From Aporophyla lueneburgensis (taxonomy: Eukaryota; Arthropoda; Insecta; Lepidoptera; Noctuidae): DNA of 64,000 bases. Below the pieces are notes generated by a model. The model was not told where the DNA came from. It made no database searches and worked only from the letters and a program-made list of their open reading frames with translations. The position numbers were made by a program, and so were the translations under genes. Shown one piece after another: positions 33,188 to 44,155 of the stretch; the first letter of the stretch is position 1, and each line of letters starts with the position of its first letter. The stretch covers positions 2,076,001-2,140,000 of the forward strand of contig OW028740.1 in NCBI GenBank assembly GCA_932294355.1, read 5' to 3'.

Positions 33188-33540
33188 TTTTATGATTTTT
33201 TGCGGCTTTAATGTACTAATAATACTTCGCAAGGTATACCCTATCCAACAATAAAACAATTATCAAAATCGGACTACTCTGTACAAAGTTATGCGTGTTT
33301 ATACGTTACAATCAGTGAGTGAACAATCAATCATCCCCTGTTTTCCAACCCTTAGGGTTCGATTTTGTTTTCCAAATTTATATGGGACCACCTTGGGAGT
33401 ATACCCTTTCCTATAGAAGAAGAATTGTTACAATCGGACCACTATGTAAAAAGTTAAGCGTGGTCATACATAAAAAAAAAAAAAATATACACGCGTCGAA
33501 TTGAGAACCTCCTCCGTTTTTTTTCGCCGGTTGAAAAGGC
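33188..33540 (+). repeat. Interspersed repeat with internal near-repeats
   Basis: Two similar blocks (about 33229-33305 and 33396-33478) share TATACCCT..., CAATTATCAAAATCGGAC-type sequence and AGTTA(T/A)GCGTG. The end ACGCGTCGAATTGAGAACCT is a motif I recognise from many lepidopteran repeats. Confidence 0.5.
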
Positions 33541-33554
33541 GAGTAAGGGACTTA

Positions 33555-33716
33555 CTAGAGAATGGGCAGCAGCGTTTTCTATACATTTTACTACCATACT
33601 GCGATCGCCAACCCGCCTGCCAAGCGTGGCGATTATGGAAAAGCCCCCAAATTGGGGGAGGCCTAAGTCCAGCAGTGGACGTCTTACGGCTGTAATGATG
33701 ATGACGATGATGACGT
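33555..33716 (+). mobile_element. Lepidopteran SINE, 3' half with GATGAT tail
   Basis: GCGATCGCCAACCCGCCTGCC, GGGGGAGGCCTAAGTCCAGC and AGTGGACG precede TGATGATGACGATGATGA. Confidence 0.75.
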
Positions 33717-33937
33717 TACAAAAAGGATCATATTAATCGACGTACATAGGCCTATATTTTGAATCGATTGCAATCGTTTTAGGGATAGGTCTTGTACGAA
33801 GATAATTTTCCTTGTAATACCCGTTTTACTCGCCCTTTTTTAAAATCAGTTTTTTTTTAATCTGCAGTCTAACATATACCTTTTTTATAGGCTTATGTTT
33901 AACTTACTACCAGATATAGTAACATATAACAGACAAA

Positions 33938-34440
33938 ACTAGTAAATGATCACCAAAATTAAACCCGCATTTTAATGTAAAATTATAACCAAAATTTTAA
34001 CATCTTGCTATCCTATTTAAGCAAACTGACTCCAAATAAATCATTGTTAATCCAAAAGTAGTAAATGATCACCAAAATTATAACAGCATTTCAATGTAAA
34101 ATTATAACCAAAGAAATCATTGTTAACCCAAAAATAGTTAGTGAACACTAAATTATTAAGAGTGTACTACGTGATTTCGACAAATGGGTGTGCGAATAAC
34201 ACTTGTGCGACAAAACTGTACTGCGACTCACCATAGTTCGAATGCACGCTTATGCGACACACTGAATCTAGTCGTTTCATAGGAGGTCACAGTTTTAACC
34301 TAACCTAACCTAGTGTACTATGTGAGCTCGAGTGTATCGCACAAGCGTGCATTCGAACTATTGTGAGTCGCATTACAGTTTTGTCGTACAAGTTATGATT
34401 TGGTGATCATTTACTACATTTGGTGTTCGAATACAATTTA
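33938..34440. repeat. Composite MITE-like repeat
   Basis: A 50-bp unit beginning AGTAAATGATCACCAAAATT occurs at about 33941 and 34060. Inverted arms at 34192-34262 and 34330-34394 share GCGACAAAACTGTA, TGCGACTCAC and AGTTCGAATGCACGCTT. GGTGATCATTTACT recurs on the far side (34403-34416) in inverse orientation. Confidence 0.6.
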
Positions 34441-35139
34441 AAGAGCAGTCGTGACTAAAATAGCTAGTACTATTGTAATTTTAGACTTTATTTTTCTGGT
34501 GTCAAGTATATATTTTTGGTTAAAGAACTAAGGGTATCAAAGCATTTTATGGTGATCATTATATTTAATCCCTTTTTTATACTACTGTTTTTTTTTTTTT
34601 CTTCAAAATTGTACGTTAATTTTTTAAAGTGGTGAATTGATGTTTTCTTTTCCATTTACGCTACACTACATACAACGCTAAACTAATCAGTAAATAGTTC
34701 ATCTTGAACAACTTCTTTTGTTGATATTCAATAGATGAAACTAGGTTATTTCGAATGAACGCGACGAAGGATGTTCAAATGAACGCAGTATTAGAAACTT
34801 TAATTAAAACTTTCGTTGAAAACATCCGACTCAGAGTGTCTTTAATAAGGTTGAAGGCAAAGTGAAAGGCATTGTGTTAAATTCTGAAAGTCTAATTTGT
34901 TGAAATCTATTTATATTAAATTTAATATACAAGTAACTTTGGAGCTATGAGAAACAGGGTGTAAAGCTTCGGTTTCATTTTTCCACACCGGGTTTTAAAA
35001 ATCTGTAAATTTTGTCAAATTTCTGGCTTTTATCAAAACCAGGTTTTCACATCCTAATGAGGATCCTCCGACTAAACGAGTGTCATATCTGGTGGACCAT
35101 TGTTTTTTTTTTTCGGGAATGACTTCTCGCAGCTGTCTA
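34441..35139. other. Intronic; nothing recognised
   Basis: AT-rich, no supported feature. Confidence 0.4.
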
Positions 35140-35530
35140 TGAGGTTGTCGGCTGCTAAATCGGACTTGCCTATGGCTACCATCCACACTATCCACACTAT
35201 AATATTATAAATGTAAAAGTAACTCTTTCTGTTTATCTGTCTGTCTGTCTCGCTTTCCTGCTAAAACTTAAACCCATTTAAATGAAATTTGGTACACAGA
35301 TAGTTTAGAGCCTGAGGAAGAACATAGGGTACTTTTTATCCCGATAGTACGTTCCCGCGGGATATTTTCCGACCTCCACGCGGGCGAAGCAGCTGGCAAA
35401 AGCTAGTAATAAATAAAGGCTTTAAAATTTAAACCTAGAGCGGCTGCTAGGTAAGGGCACTCCCTGTTGAGTCACCTCATCTTAAGGCATCGCTGGTAGA
35501 GGGCAGCAAGAGGCTGGATCAGAGTTATTA
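35140..35530 (+). repeat. Unclassified repeat split by a Helitron-like element
   Basis: TATGAGGTTGTCGGCTGCT through TGGCTACC, then CTAGAGCGGCTGCTAGGTAA and GGCATCGCTGG, match 49405-49560 in the same order. The element at 35190-35406 sits between the halves. Confidence 0.65.
35190..35406 (+). mobile_element. Helitron-like non-autonomous element
   Basis: Begins in ACACTATAATATTATAAATG, has TCTGTCTGTCTGTC, and ends GCAAAAGCTAG|T. Confidence 0.7.
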
Positions 35531-36423
35531 TTATTTAGGGACATATTTAAAGTTACTGGCTCAGCGACGCTGGCTGGCTCGTGCAAGGGTCGGGAAGGCC
35601 ATGGACTGAGACGTCACTGCGGGCCTCGGCAGCGAAGATGGCACGAGTTTACTAGTAACTTGGAGGAGGATTGTAGCGTCAACGGGAATGGTTTGGGTAT
35701 GCGTCGGTCGGCGAATACTACTAACGCGGCTCCCGTAAACTTTGATCACGATCCCGTGGGATCATTTCCAACGCCTAAGAGGGCAAAGTTGCGGGCACGG
35801 CTAAAATGAAATAATTTTTTTTTTGTCAAAATTACAATACACTTTTTAACAATGTTTTTTTTTAAACATATTTATTGTCCTCAAACACACTGTTTTATTG
35901 AGTCTCTAAAAGAATTTCCATTGCTACTTGAAATTCGTTTAAGTAAGTCCAAGGAAAAACAATATTGTGACAAAGTGGGCTATACAAGGCTTTGCCTATT
36001 CAATATGTTGTGAGTTCGAATACCACTTCTATTTTAAATGGAAAAAGCTGGAATAAATTTAGTAATAAGCCAAGGAATGTTCTCATAGACATTTTATAGG
36101 GGAGCATAGAACATCATGTTTTCTTAATATACTGTGTAAAGTAAAACGAATGGTTAACTGATAATCGGGTCACTTGCTTTGATCTACTGGGTGGCAATCA
36201 TTAGAACAAAACATTGAAGTGATATCCTCTACCACACTGAAGTCGAAGTGTTAAAAAAAAATATCCCTCTTTACGTTACTGCTTAGTAATACGAATTTAG
36301 AAACGATTTTCAAAAAAATAATCACATATTCATATTTCACGTATATGTAGGTTACATGGACACTAATCAGACATCAGAAGCAAGCACGATTTCAATCTTT
36401 GATTTTGATATTATTTGACAGTA
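35531..36423. other. Intronic; nothing recognised
   Basis: No supported gene. Confidence 0.4.
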
Positions 36424-36964
36424 GTATATTTCATACTTTTTTTTTTTTTTTTTTCAGGATGGGAAATCATCAAATGACTTCTCCCGCTCTGGGCGGAGCG
36501 GGAGGGCGTGTCAGACTTTTACTGACTAAAACCCACCCATGTTCCATCAGTTGCCCATGTGCCAGGGTCACGGTATCTCTTTCGAACAATCACGCGACCC
36601 CGGCAGGCATCGGTCCTAGTAGACCCCTACACTGCTGCTGACATCTCTTTGAGGCGCGCGTGGAACACTGCGCGCCGTCGACCCGAGCTTGGTCCTTACC
36701 GGGCGGCGAGCTACCCATTGCTCGCCACCCGCAAGCTCGCGCCTACGGTGGCCGGGAGTCCGCAATCGACTCCCGACGCCCGGGGCGTCTCCTCCTGCGG
36801 CGGCTAGGGACGTGAGGGCGCAGAGACTGCCACTCCCTCACGCGCCCCGCCTCCTCCTTCGCGAGCATTACTGCTTCGCAGAAGGAGGTGACGGCTTCCC
36901 ATTCCCTCTCGCTCCGTACCATGGCTCGCACCAGGCCCGGACGCGAGAGGTATATTTCATACTT
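36424..36964 (-). mobile_element. R1-clade LINE, 5'-truncated (copy 6), with perfect 15-bp target duplication
   Basis: The element is 36439-36949, flanked by GTATATTTCATACTT at 36424-36438 and 36950-36964. It covers the poly(A) complement, both hairpins, the 3'UTR and the last about 70 codons of ORF2 (SREREWEAVTSFCEAVMLAKE-type sequence on the minus strand). Hairpin 1 here pairs CCGGGGTC with GACCCTGG (one G-T pair). Confidence 0.9.
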
Positions 36965-37253
36965 AAGGTAACATTGAACTAAGTTTCGTCACAAAACACA
37001 ATTGATTTACTCTGACTTCTTATTTGGTATCTCAATTTACTATAATGTATGTTTTCTGACTTCTTTATTGAGACTTGTATATTTTGTATTTGTCGGGTCC
37101 GTAACTTAACTTCGAAAGTCATTTGTTCGATGAATGGAAAGTCGACTGAACGATTGTTCGAATGTAACTTATAGCGAAACAACCTTTTATCGCCAAAAAA
37201 CGCTACTTCGACTGAACGATTCATCGAATATTTATAAATCGACGGACTGTTCT

Positions 37254-38160
37254 TTCGAATGAGTTTTAGTCATTATATAGTTTTATAATTGAAATAAAAT
37301 TATTTAAAAAGATATTTCGTAATGTATTATTTTTCATCCATATTCGAGAAAATCAAATACTTTTAAGATATCGTATGTTCTCCCCGTAGATTTGGGAAAC
37401 ATGAAATTTGGTGACAAGGTAGGTAATAAAGCACAAATGAAGGGAAAATTATTTATTATAAAACCTGTTTTTTTTTTTCTATTCATTAAACGCTTGTCGC
37501 GTTATTATCTCAAAGAAAATATAATAACAATTTTCTGTTTTGTTACTTAACAGCCCATATACTAACGGTATAATTTTAAAAGCGCCTTCCTTGTTACCCA
37601 AAAATCTAAGTATAAAAACAAAAAAATTATGAGTTCATCATAGAAAAAATTAAAGCCCAAGATGAGTCAGTTTCCTCTACCAAAAAGAAAAAACAGGTTG
37701 AAGAAAAAAAACTAAATAAACTTTTAAATCAAAAAGAAGACATGGACAAGCTTGAATTCATGAGCTCGATGGGTTACATTTGCCACTTTAAGAAATAAAA
37801 CAACGTTGACATTTTTAAATTTTATGATTAGTGTTTTTTTTGTTTGCATTATTAGAGTTCTCAGAGCGTTATAGTAGAACCCTAATCTACCTAAAAGGTT
37901 TTTTTAAAAGGTACCTTAATTTTGTGCGAAAATCGTAACGTAATTTTTTTTTATATAATAAACAATTTTCCCTTCATTGGTGCTTTATTACCTGCCTTGT
38001 CACCAAATTTCATGTTTTCCAATTCTACGGAGAGAACATACGATATCTTAAAAGTGTTTGATTTTCTCAATTATGGATGAAATAATATGTTACGAAACAT
38101 CTTTTTTAAATAATTTTATTTCAATTACAAAACTATATAATGACTTAAACTCATTCGAAA
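37254..38160. mobile_element. DNA element with about 205-bp terminal inverted repeats
   Basis: Arms 37254-37458 and 37953-38160 are near-identical inverted copies starting TTCGAATGAGTTTTAGTCAT. The interior includes a Lys-rich reading frame (about 37630-37797, ending GYICHFKK) with no recognised domain. Left of the element, ACTGAACGATT...TCGAAT-like units repeat at 37138-37260. Confidence 0.75.
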
Positions 38161-38591
38161 ATAATTCACTGTTGTTCTGTAAATTATTAGGCAGCGTAAC
38201 TACACAATTTTCTTACTTATAAACTTTTGAGAAGTTATAAAACATCGCTAGCAGTAAAAACTGAGGCACAAAATCAGAAAATTGCTGATATACTTAGTTC
38301 CAGACACGCTTTTTTAAACACTTTGAAGATTTTCTAGGTAAAGTCAGGGTCCGTTTTATAGCCTTATCAGCATAATGTAGGCATATCAATAGCAGACTCT
38401 TCCACCATCTTTAAGAAAACTCACAATAAATTATTTGGCAGATAATGTAATTTAGATTCTGTTTAGCGGCTGTTTAGATAACAGGTAAACATACATAGGT
38501 AAATATTATTAATTATATGACTTCTACTAATTATAAAACTTATTCCAATAAAAATCTCGTCGCTAAACTCCTAAAAAAACATGCTAATGAA
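38161..38591. other. Intron just below the TM7 exon; nothing recognised
   Basis: AT-rich sequence at the start of the 24.5-kb intron. Confidence 0.4.
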
Positions 38592-38627
38592 TCAGGTGAC
38601 AACCAAATAGTTTAACAAACAAGTTAC
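38592..38627 (-). CDS. Alternative read-through end of the TM7 exon
   Basis: If the donor at 38627 is ignored, 11 codons (VTCLLNYLVVT) and TGA follow. The hydrophobic, AT-rich content looks like intron read-through, so this is the less likely form. Confidence 0.25.
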   Translation of the reverse strand, partial: VTCLLNYLVVT

Positions 38628-38743
38628 CGTGAAGTTGGTCTGTTGACATACGCCCCGCCCGCAGAGCAGCTTGCGAGCCGAGCGCTGGAAGTTCCTCGTC
38701 ATCAGACAGTATACAATGGGGTTGATTGCTGAGTTCGCGTGAC
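38628..38743 (-). CDS. GPCR gene exon with TM7 (NPIVY)
   Basis: After the acceptor TTTTGTCACCAG, the exon completes a Gly codon (G|GT) and reads HANSAINPIVYCLMTRNFQR then SARKLLCGRGVCQQTNFT. HANSAINPIVY is the TM7 NPxxY signature of class A receptors; the basic stretch after it is helix 8, and two cysteines (CGRGVC) could be lipid-modified. The donor ACG|GTAACTT at 38628 leaves phase 0 and fits the exon at 13973-14155. If it is not used, the frame continues for 11 residues to a TGA at 38592-38594, giving a short tail; this could be an alternative end. Assignment to class A is secure, ligand unknown. Confidence 0.92.
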
Positions 38744-39969
38744 CTGGTGACAAAATTATAATGAAACATTCTCTGGGTATCATATTGAACTGATTATTTT
38801 GAAACAAAACTTGTATTTTACATTTTGCAGTATTACATCGCTTTGAAATGAAAGTGTCGCAAATGGACTGTCGAATGCACTATTTTTCGCAAACGTTAGC
38901 AGTTTTATAAAACAGTTCCTTTATCTAAACAGTTGAATGAAGTTTAGCTATTAAATTGCCTGAAATGAAACAGCAGATTGTAGATTTTAGTTACAAAGTT
39001 TGACGCTAGTGGCTCTGTGTGTCATAACAAAAATAATGGCGTTGAAAACAGCAATAAATAAAACGATTAATAACAGGGAAAATTACACTAAGAAAAGTGA
39101 AAACAGTAATTTTAAGGACATCATATTATATGTATTATATAGGCTTTTGCAAAAAGTGGCACTTGACAGCCGCAAATAATTTTAACATGTATCTACTGTC
39201 AAAATTAAAATATTACCTTAAGTACAAATTAAATGTCAGAGTAACTGTTTACTTTGCTCATTGTTCAGTCACAATATAATACATTTATTATACTGTGGTT
39301 CATTATAAATGAGCATTATTACAATCCAACTCTATTAAACATCAACAGAAACCTTATTAACAATACATAAGTGGCATTTTGCTTCAATAGCATGCATCAT
39401 CACGTTCCTGAACCGAATCACACAACATGTGGACCATACGTGACAAAAATATTATCAAACAGATTGAATAACCACAGTTTAATTAATTTAATATTCATAC
39501 AGAATCTACGAATCGCTTCCCGTACGAGATATTCACAGTATATACTTTTGTTAGCATAATGTGTTACGTAGTTGGTAAGTAATTTTAAAACAGATTTAAC
39601 TATTTCTAAAGTAATTTCTCTGTTTTTCGAGTTAACTTTATAGTTCGGATAACAACTATTACTTCGCAATAGTTTTGAACTTTGTCACTATATTCAAATT
39701 AACGTTTTAAATTAGTTGTTAATAGATTGTTGATCTAGAACTTAGGACAATCGAGGTCATTCCAGAACTTAGTTTACAATTTTGGCCCTATTTTGCAGAA
39801 AACTAGCTAAACTTGGCATAAAAAAGTTCTATCTTATTTGTTTATAGGTATAATATGAAGATCTGTATCAGAACATCAAAAGTAATGAGATAAAATAAGT
39901 CGCCCCTCAAGAATCATAGCTTATATTAAAAACAAGCCGAATCGGTTGACTGAACTGGATAAACACGTA
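38744..39969. other. Intron between TM6 and TM7 exons; nothing recognised
   Basis: AT-rich, no supported feature before the pogo-type copy. Confidence 0.4.
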
Positions 39970-40899
39970 GGGGAAGTACGTCCAAAATGACATACGGTTT
40001 TGTTTTTTAATCATATATTTTTAATTAACATAGTTAAAATCACTGTTTAGGTTGAATAATCATCTTTGGTTCATAAGTTTAAACCTACGTAAACTCAAAA
40101 TTGAATAGGACCCATATAAAAAATATCATTTAAATTAATCGAAGCCTCTAAGAAAATTCATTTTGTCCATATAGTACGGACAAAATGACATACATAATGA
40201 ATACGAAAATTATGAAGTAGGTACATATTTCACAAAATATTAAATATGAGCCCAAAGAGAACAATTGTTGCACCGAAGCCAGCACTTGTTGGGCTTGGAA
40301 CGGGAAAAGAGGTCGTTACAGTAAACGCATGCGCAGTCATCATCATCACCGTTCGACACAGCTGGAAATCTTCTACATTCGAGTCCTCAGCGTAATGAGT
40401 CCTCTGTACTTGGGTTCACTTTTTTTCTGACTGCTTTTAAGGATCATTATCGTAGTTCGATTCAACATTGAAAACCTCATCATTGAATAAAGGTATGTCG
40501 TTTTGCCCCGAATGTAAGCATGTCGTTTTGCCCCACAGGTTATCTAAACACTAATTAAGTCATAATTACTATAAACACGAGATTTATAAATAAATACTTT
40601 TAAGTAATGCAGCATAATGCTACACTTTTTGAATTTACTACAAAAGATGCAATAGAAACCACGAAAAACTGATCAAAAACAGGACGAAATCAATAAAAAA
40701 AAAACTTTTATGCGCACAAAACGCTTTCCTGCAAGTAACTTCGGCGTGACCAAGTCAATGGCGGTATAAACTTAACAGGTATGCCACCATGGCCGGCGTC
40801 ACATAATGATAAGCCAACTGCAGGATTATAGCCCGCCAATTTCGAAAAAAGCCCGGTGTGTCATTTTGTCCGTATATGTCATTTTGGACGTACTTCCCC
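39970..40899 (-). mobile_element. pogo/Tc1-mariner-type deletion derivative, 930 bp (copy B)
   Basis: Inverse orientation to 19800-20730, almost the same length and sequence. Ends GGGGAAGTACGTCCAAAATG. Flanked by TA at 39968-39969 and 40900-40901. Confidence 0.85.
40240..40386 (-). pseudogene. pogo-type transposase zinc finger remnant (copy B)
   Basis: Same 147-base segment as 20314-20460, with the cysteine/histidine pattern and TAA stop preserved. The same upstream stop (40387-40389) is present, so both copies descend from one already-deleted parent. Confidence 0.6.
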
Positions 40900-41549
40900 T
40901 AATTATTTGGAATAACAAACCTACGATATTGACCTTTGGATACAAAATATGCGGCGTATTTGTTGTTCAAGAAAAAATGAAAACAAATGAAAGGTAAATA
41001 TGGTCCTATTACGCAATTACCGTTACTTTGTTTTTCCCCATAAACTTTCGTCAGAAAAACATAATGGGTAAATATTTTTCTGAATATTGCTACCCACTAC
41101 GTCGATTTTCCAAACAATGGAGGTAGTATACATTTTTCATGAAACACATTTGTTAACGTATGACATACATTTATCGAAAATCTATCACCCGTGTGAAAAA
41201 TTAAAGTAGGAGATGTAAAATGTTATCCGGCTGTAGCAAGCAAAGAATTATGGTTTTTGATGTTACATTTCGTTCTATATTAACTTGCAACGGAAAAAAA
41301 TCGGTCTCATCTAGGCTCACCAATACTTGTATTGGAAAACAGATCCTAGCAACAAATTTTACCAGTGTTCCTTATTCATACGATGAAATGTAAAAAAAGC
41401 GGTTAACAATCAAGTAAAATATCATATACCACATTAAACGAGTGACGCTTGGCCACACGACAGGTCAACTGATAATGAAAATGGCTTTTGGGAATTAAAT
41501 TATATCATTCCAATGTACAAGCCAAAATTTATCCGGTTTTAATTATCTT
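40900..41549. other. Intronic; nothing recognised
   Basis: No supported feature. Confidence 0.4.
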
Positions 41550-41591
41550 TTTTACCTACGTCATAAATAAAGGTTAATGACGTAGGTAAAA
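41550..41591. repeat. Perfect 15-bp hairpin, 12-nt loop
   Basis: TTTTACCTACGTCAT (41550-41564) and ATGACGTAGGTAAAA (41577-41591). Confidence 0.85.
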
Positions 41592-41774
41592 TGATATGTC
41601 AAAAAAGTCTAGTAGTGTTCATGTGATGCGGAGGAATGAGGGAGATTGTGTGAATGATGTGTGTTGAGAAAGAGAGTAAATAATGTAAGTATAGTTGAAG
41701 TGCCTATAAGTTACATGACTCGTATGGGAGATGAAAACTAGCTGTACATATCTTAAACCAAAGATAAGATAAGT

Positions 41775-42011
41775 CTCGTGGGTGATACTCTAATGGCTAA
41801 AGCATCGCTTTTAATGCTTGGGGTTTAATTCCAGTACAGTACTAATGAGACTTCTTCAATTTAATCGTCTTTTTATGACCGACATCAGACATGGGAGAAC
41901 ATCGTGATGAAACCTGGACCTCTCATTAATATAATTCTGAAATAGCCAATCTGCCTTAAGCAAGCTCACGCCACTATGTTTTAGAAGCGGCCTTTACTGC
42001 GTAGTAGTATT
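41775..42011 (+). mobile_element. Probable tRNA-derived SINE next to an exon
   Basis: A box A-like GATACTCTAATGGCTAAAGC and box B-like GGGGTTTAATTCC at tRNA spacing, then a body with CATCAGACATGGGAGAACAT and GCAAGCTCACGCCACTATG. It ends about 40 bp from the 5' splice site of the TM6 exon. Confidence 0.55.
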
Positions 42012-42051
42012 ACTATTGCTTGCCTACAACAAGGATAATGATTCTACTTAC

Positions 42052-42220
42052 CCATAAACAGTGCGTATGGTAGAAACATGCTGAGATCCTTAGCGTTGAC
42101 TAAGTTAACGTCTAGTAGGAGCTGCATGATGTTGTATGGCAGCCAGCACATCGCGAACAGTACTGCAAGGAGCAGCAGAATCCACGCCACTCGCTTCCTC
42201 TCCTTCATCAGTCTTAGACC
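42052..42220 (-). CDS. GPCR gene exon with TM6 (CWLP)
   Basis: Acceptor ATACTTCCAG at 42221-42230, donor G|GTAAGTA at 42047-42051. The 169-nt exon starts in phase 0 and ends one base into a codon. It reads GLRLMKERKRVAWILLLLAV then LFAMCWLPYNIM, the basic end of intracellular loop 3 followed by TM6 with the class A FxxCWxP motif. DVNLVNAKDLSMFLPYALFM is extracellular loop 3 and the start of TM7. The TM7 exon continues M-G-HANSA across the split Gly codon, confirming the joint. Such K-E-R-K-R ends of loop 3 contact G proteins. Confidence 0.93.
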
Positions 42221-42892
42221 CTGGAAGTATTTTTGTATTTAGCACTTTAAATATTATTAGGACTATTAGATAACTTTCATGAGATGCTGTAATGGTCAAA
42301 ACTTGCAAGCTAAATTAAAACCACTTCCGCTTAACCAACAGAGTTGAAATTTTACTAGTTGATTCTGTTTCAAAGAGAATGCATTTTTATTGTGCATGAC
42401 TTGATTTTTCACGCAGGTCGAACTACAGACAAAGGAACTCCTTAATGGTTAATATTTGATCATGATAGTTTGCTCTAAAGCCACCATGACCTGGGTTCTG
42501 CACCTGAGATTGGCTCCAGAAGACGGAGCTCCTGTGTGGTCAACAACAGCGGCAATATATTATTTATGATAGATAGTCGATTCTAAATTTTACCATAATC
42601 CAGCTGCTACACCTGCTGCATCTGGCTGTTGCAATAACTCTGTTATTTATCATTGGTGAACAGCAAAGATATAATTTTTTCGATTAAAAGCCGTTTTTAA
42701 AAGATTTTACTGAAATTTTGTTTTAACTTAATTAAAGGGTTGCCGTGTAGCAGGTAGCAGGGTAGTAATTTAACAATAAGCAGTTTCTTTCTGTAAGCAA
42801 CAATATTTATTTTTGCTCAAAATTCACTAAGTTCCAGTTTGGCAATGAGTGCTAGTTCATGATTTCTTAACTTATCGCGAACATCTTTCATT
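42221..42892. other. Intronic; nothing recognised
   Basis: No supported feature. Confidence 0.4.
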
Positions 42893-43160
42893 TACTACCT
42901 CATTAGTCTAATGGTTGCAAGCTCTATTGTTGAGCATAAGATCTAGGGTACGATTCTCAGGTCAGGCAAAGTGCTATTGGGTTTTTGTGCTATTGGAATT
43001 TCTCAGTAGCAACCCTGAGTCTAGATTAGTACCTGGTTAGTGGCAATGGGCTCGCCATCTATTTCATGGGACTGAGACATAACTGGCAAAATATGCGCGT
43101 AGGTACCATAGGTACACCTCTGTCCAACCCTTCGTGAAAACAAGGTGTGATGATGATGAT
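42893..43160 (+). mobile_element. tRNA-derived SINE with (GAT)n tail
   Basis: Box A-like TTAGTCTAATGGTTGC and box B-like GGGTACGATTCTC; body with CTATTGGAATTTCTCAGTAG; ends GGTGTGATGATGATGAT. Confidence 0.75.
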
Positions 43161-43390
43161 CCCTCATTTACTAATAGATAATTGTCGGAAGATAGAAATT
43201 TTGTATCTAAAGACGAATCAAGGTAGGTATTTAGCTGATGATAGTCAATGACAGTCATCCATCGTGTTCACTGCCGATCAATTTTAAAGGAATATTAATA
43301 GTCTTGTCATGTCCACATACGACTCACTATTGAATCAGCTTGTAAAAAGATAATAATATAATAATGTACGTATAAGTATCTAATTTCTTT

Positions 43391-44155
43391 TCAGGATGGG
43401 AAATCATCAAATGACTTCTCCCGCTCTAGGCGGAGCGGGAGGGCGTGTCAGACATTTACTGACTAAAACCCACCCGTGTTCCATCAGTTGCCCGTGTGCC
43501 GGGGTCACGGTATCTCGCTTGAACAATCTCGCGACCCCGGCAGGCATCGGTCCTAGTAGACCCCTTCACTGCTGCTGACATCTCTTTGAGGCGCGCGTGG
43601 AACACTACGCGCCGTCGACCCGAGCCTGGTCCTTACCGGGCGGCGAGCTACCCATTGCTCGCCACCCGCAAGCTCGCGCCTACGGTGGCCGGGAGTCCGC
43701 TATGGACTCCTGACACCCGGGGCGTCTCCTCCTGCGGCGGCTAGGGACGTGAGGACGCAGAGACTGCCACTCCCTCACGCGCCCCGCCTCCTCCTTCGCG
43801 AGCATTACTGCTTCGCAGAAGGAGGTGACGGCTTCCCATTCCCTCTCGCTCCGTACCATGGCTAGCACCAGGGCCGGACGCGAGAGGTCGCCGCCGCCGA
43901 TCGCCTCCACGAGGACACGGCGTTGCTCCGCCCAGGCAGGGCACACCTACACCGTATGCGTCACCGTGTCCTCCAGACGATCCTCGCAATGGAAACACCC
44001 GGACGTATCCTCCCGCTTTATCCTGAACAGGAACCCACCGAAGTACCCATGCCCGGTGAGAACCTGCGTCAGGCGGAAGGTGAGGACGCCAAGGCGCCTC
44101 TCTATTCACTCCTCAAAGAGGGAACTTACCGCCACAATTGTGGCGTGCCCATCCT
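43391..44155 (-). mobile_element. R1-clade LINE, 5'-truncated (copy 7)
   Basis: Complement of 50455-51205: both hairpins, the 3'UTR and about 150 codons of ORF2 with the CCHC region. Hairpin 1 is fully Watson-Crick here (GCCGGGGTC/GACCCCGGC). The reading frame is broken by substitutions and small changes. The upstream breakpoint near 44155 lacks an obvious target duplication. Confidence 0.85.

Noticed and set aside
33941..34110. CRISPR-like array
   Set aside because: Only two copies of a 50-bp unit in a eukaryotic repeat; no spacers or cas genes.
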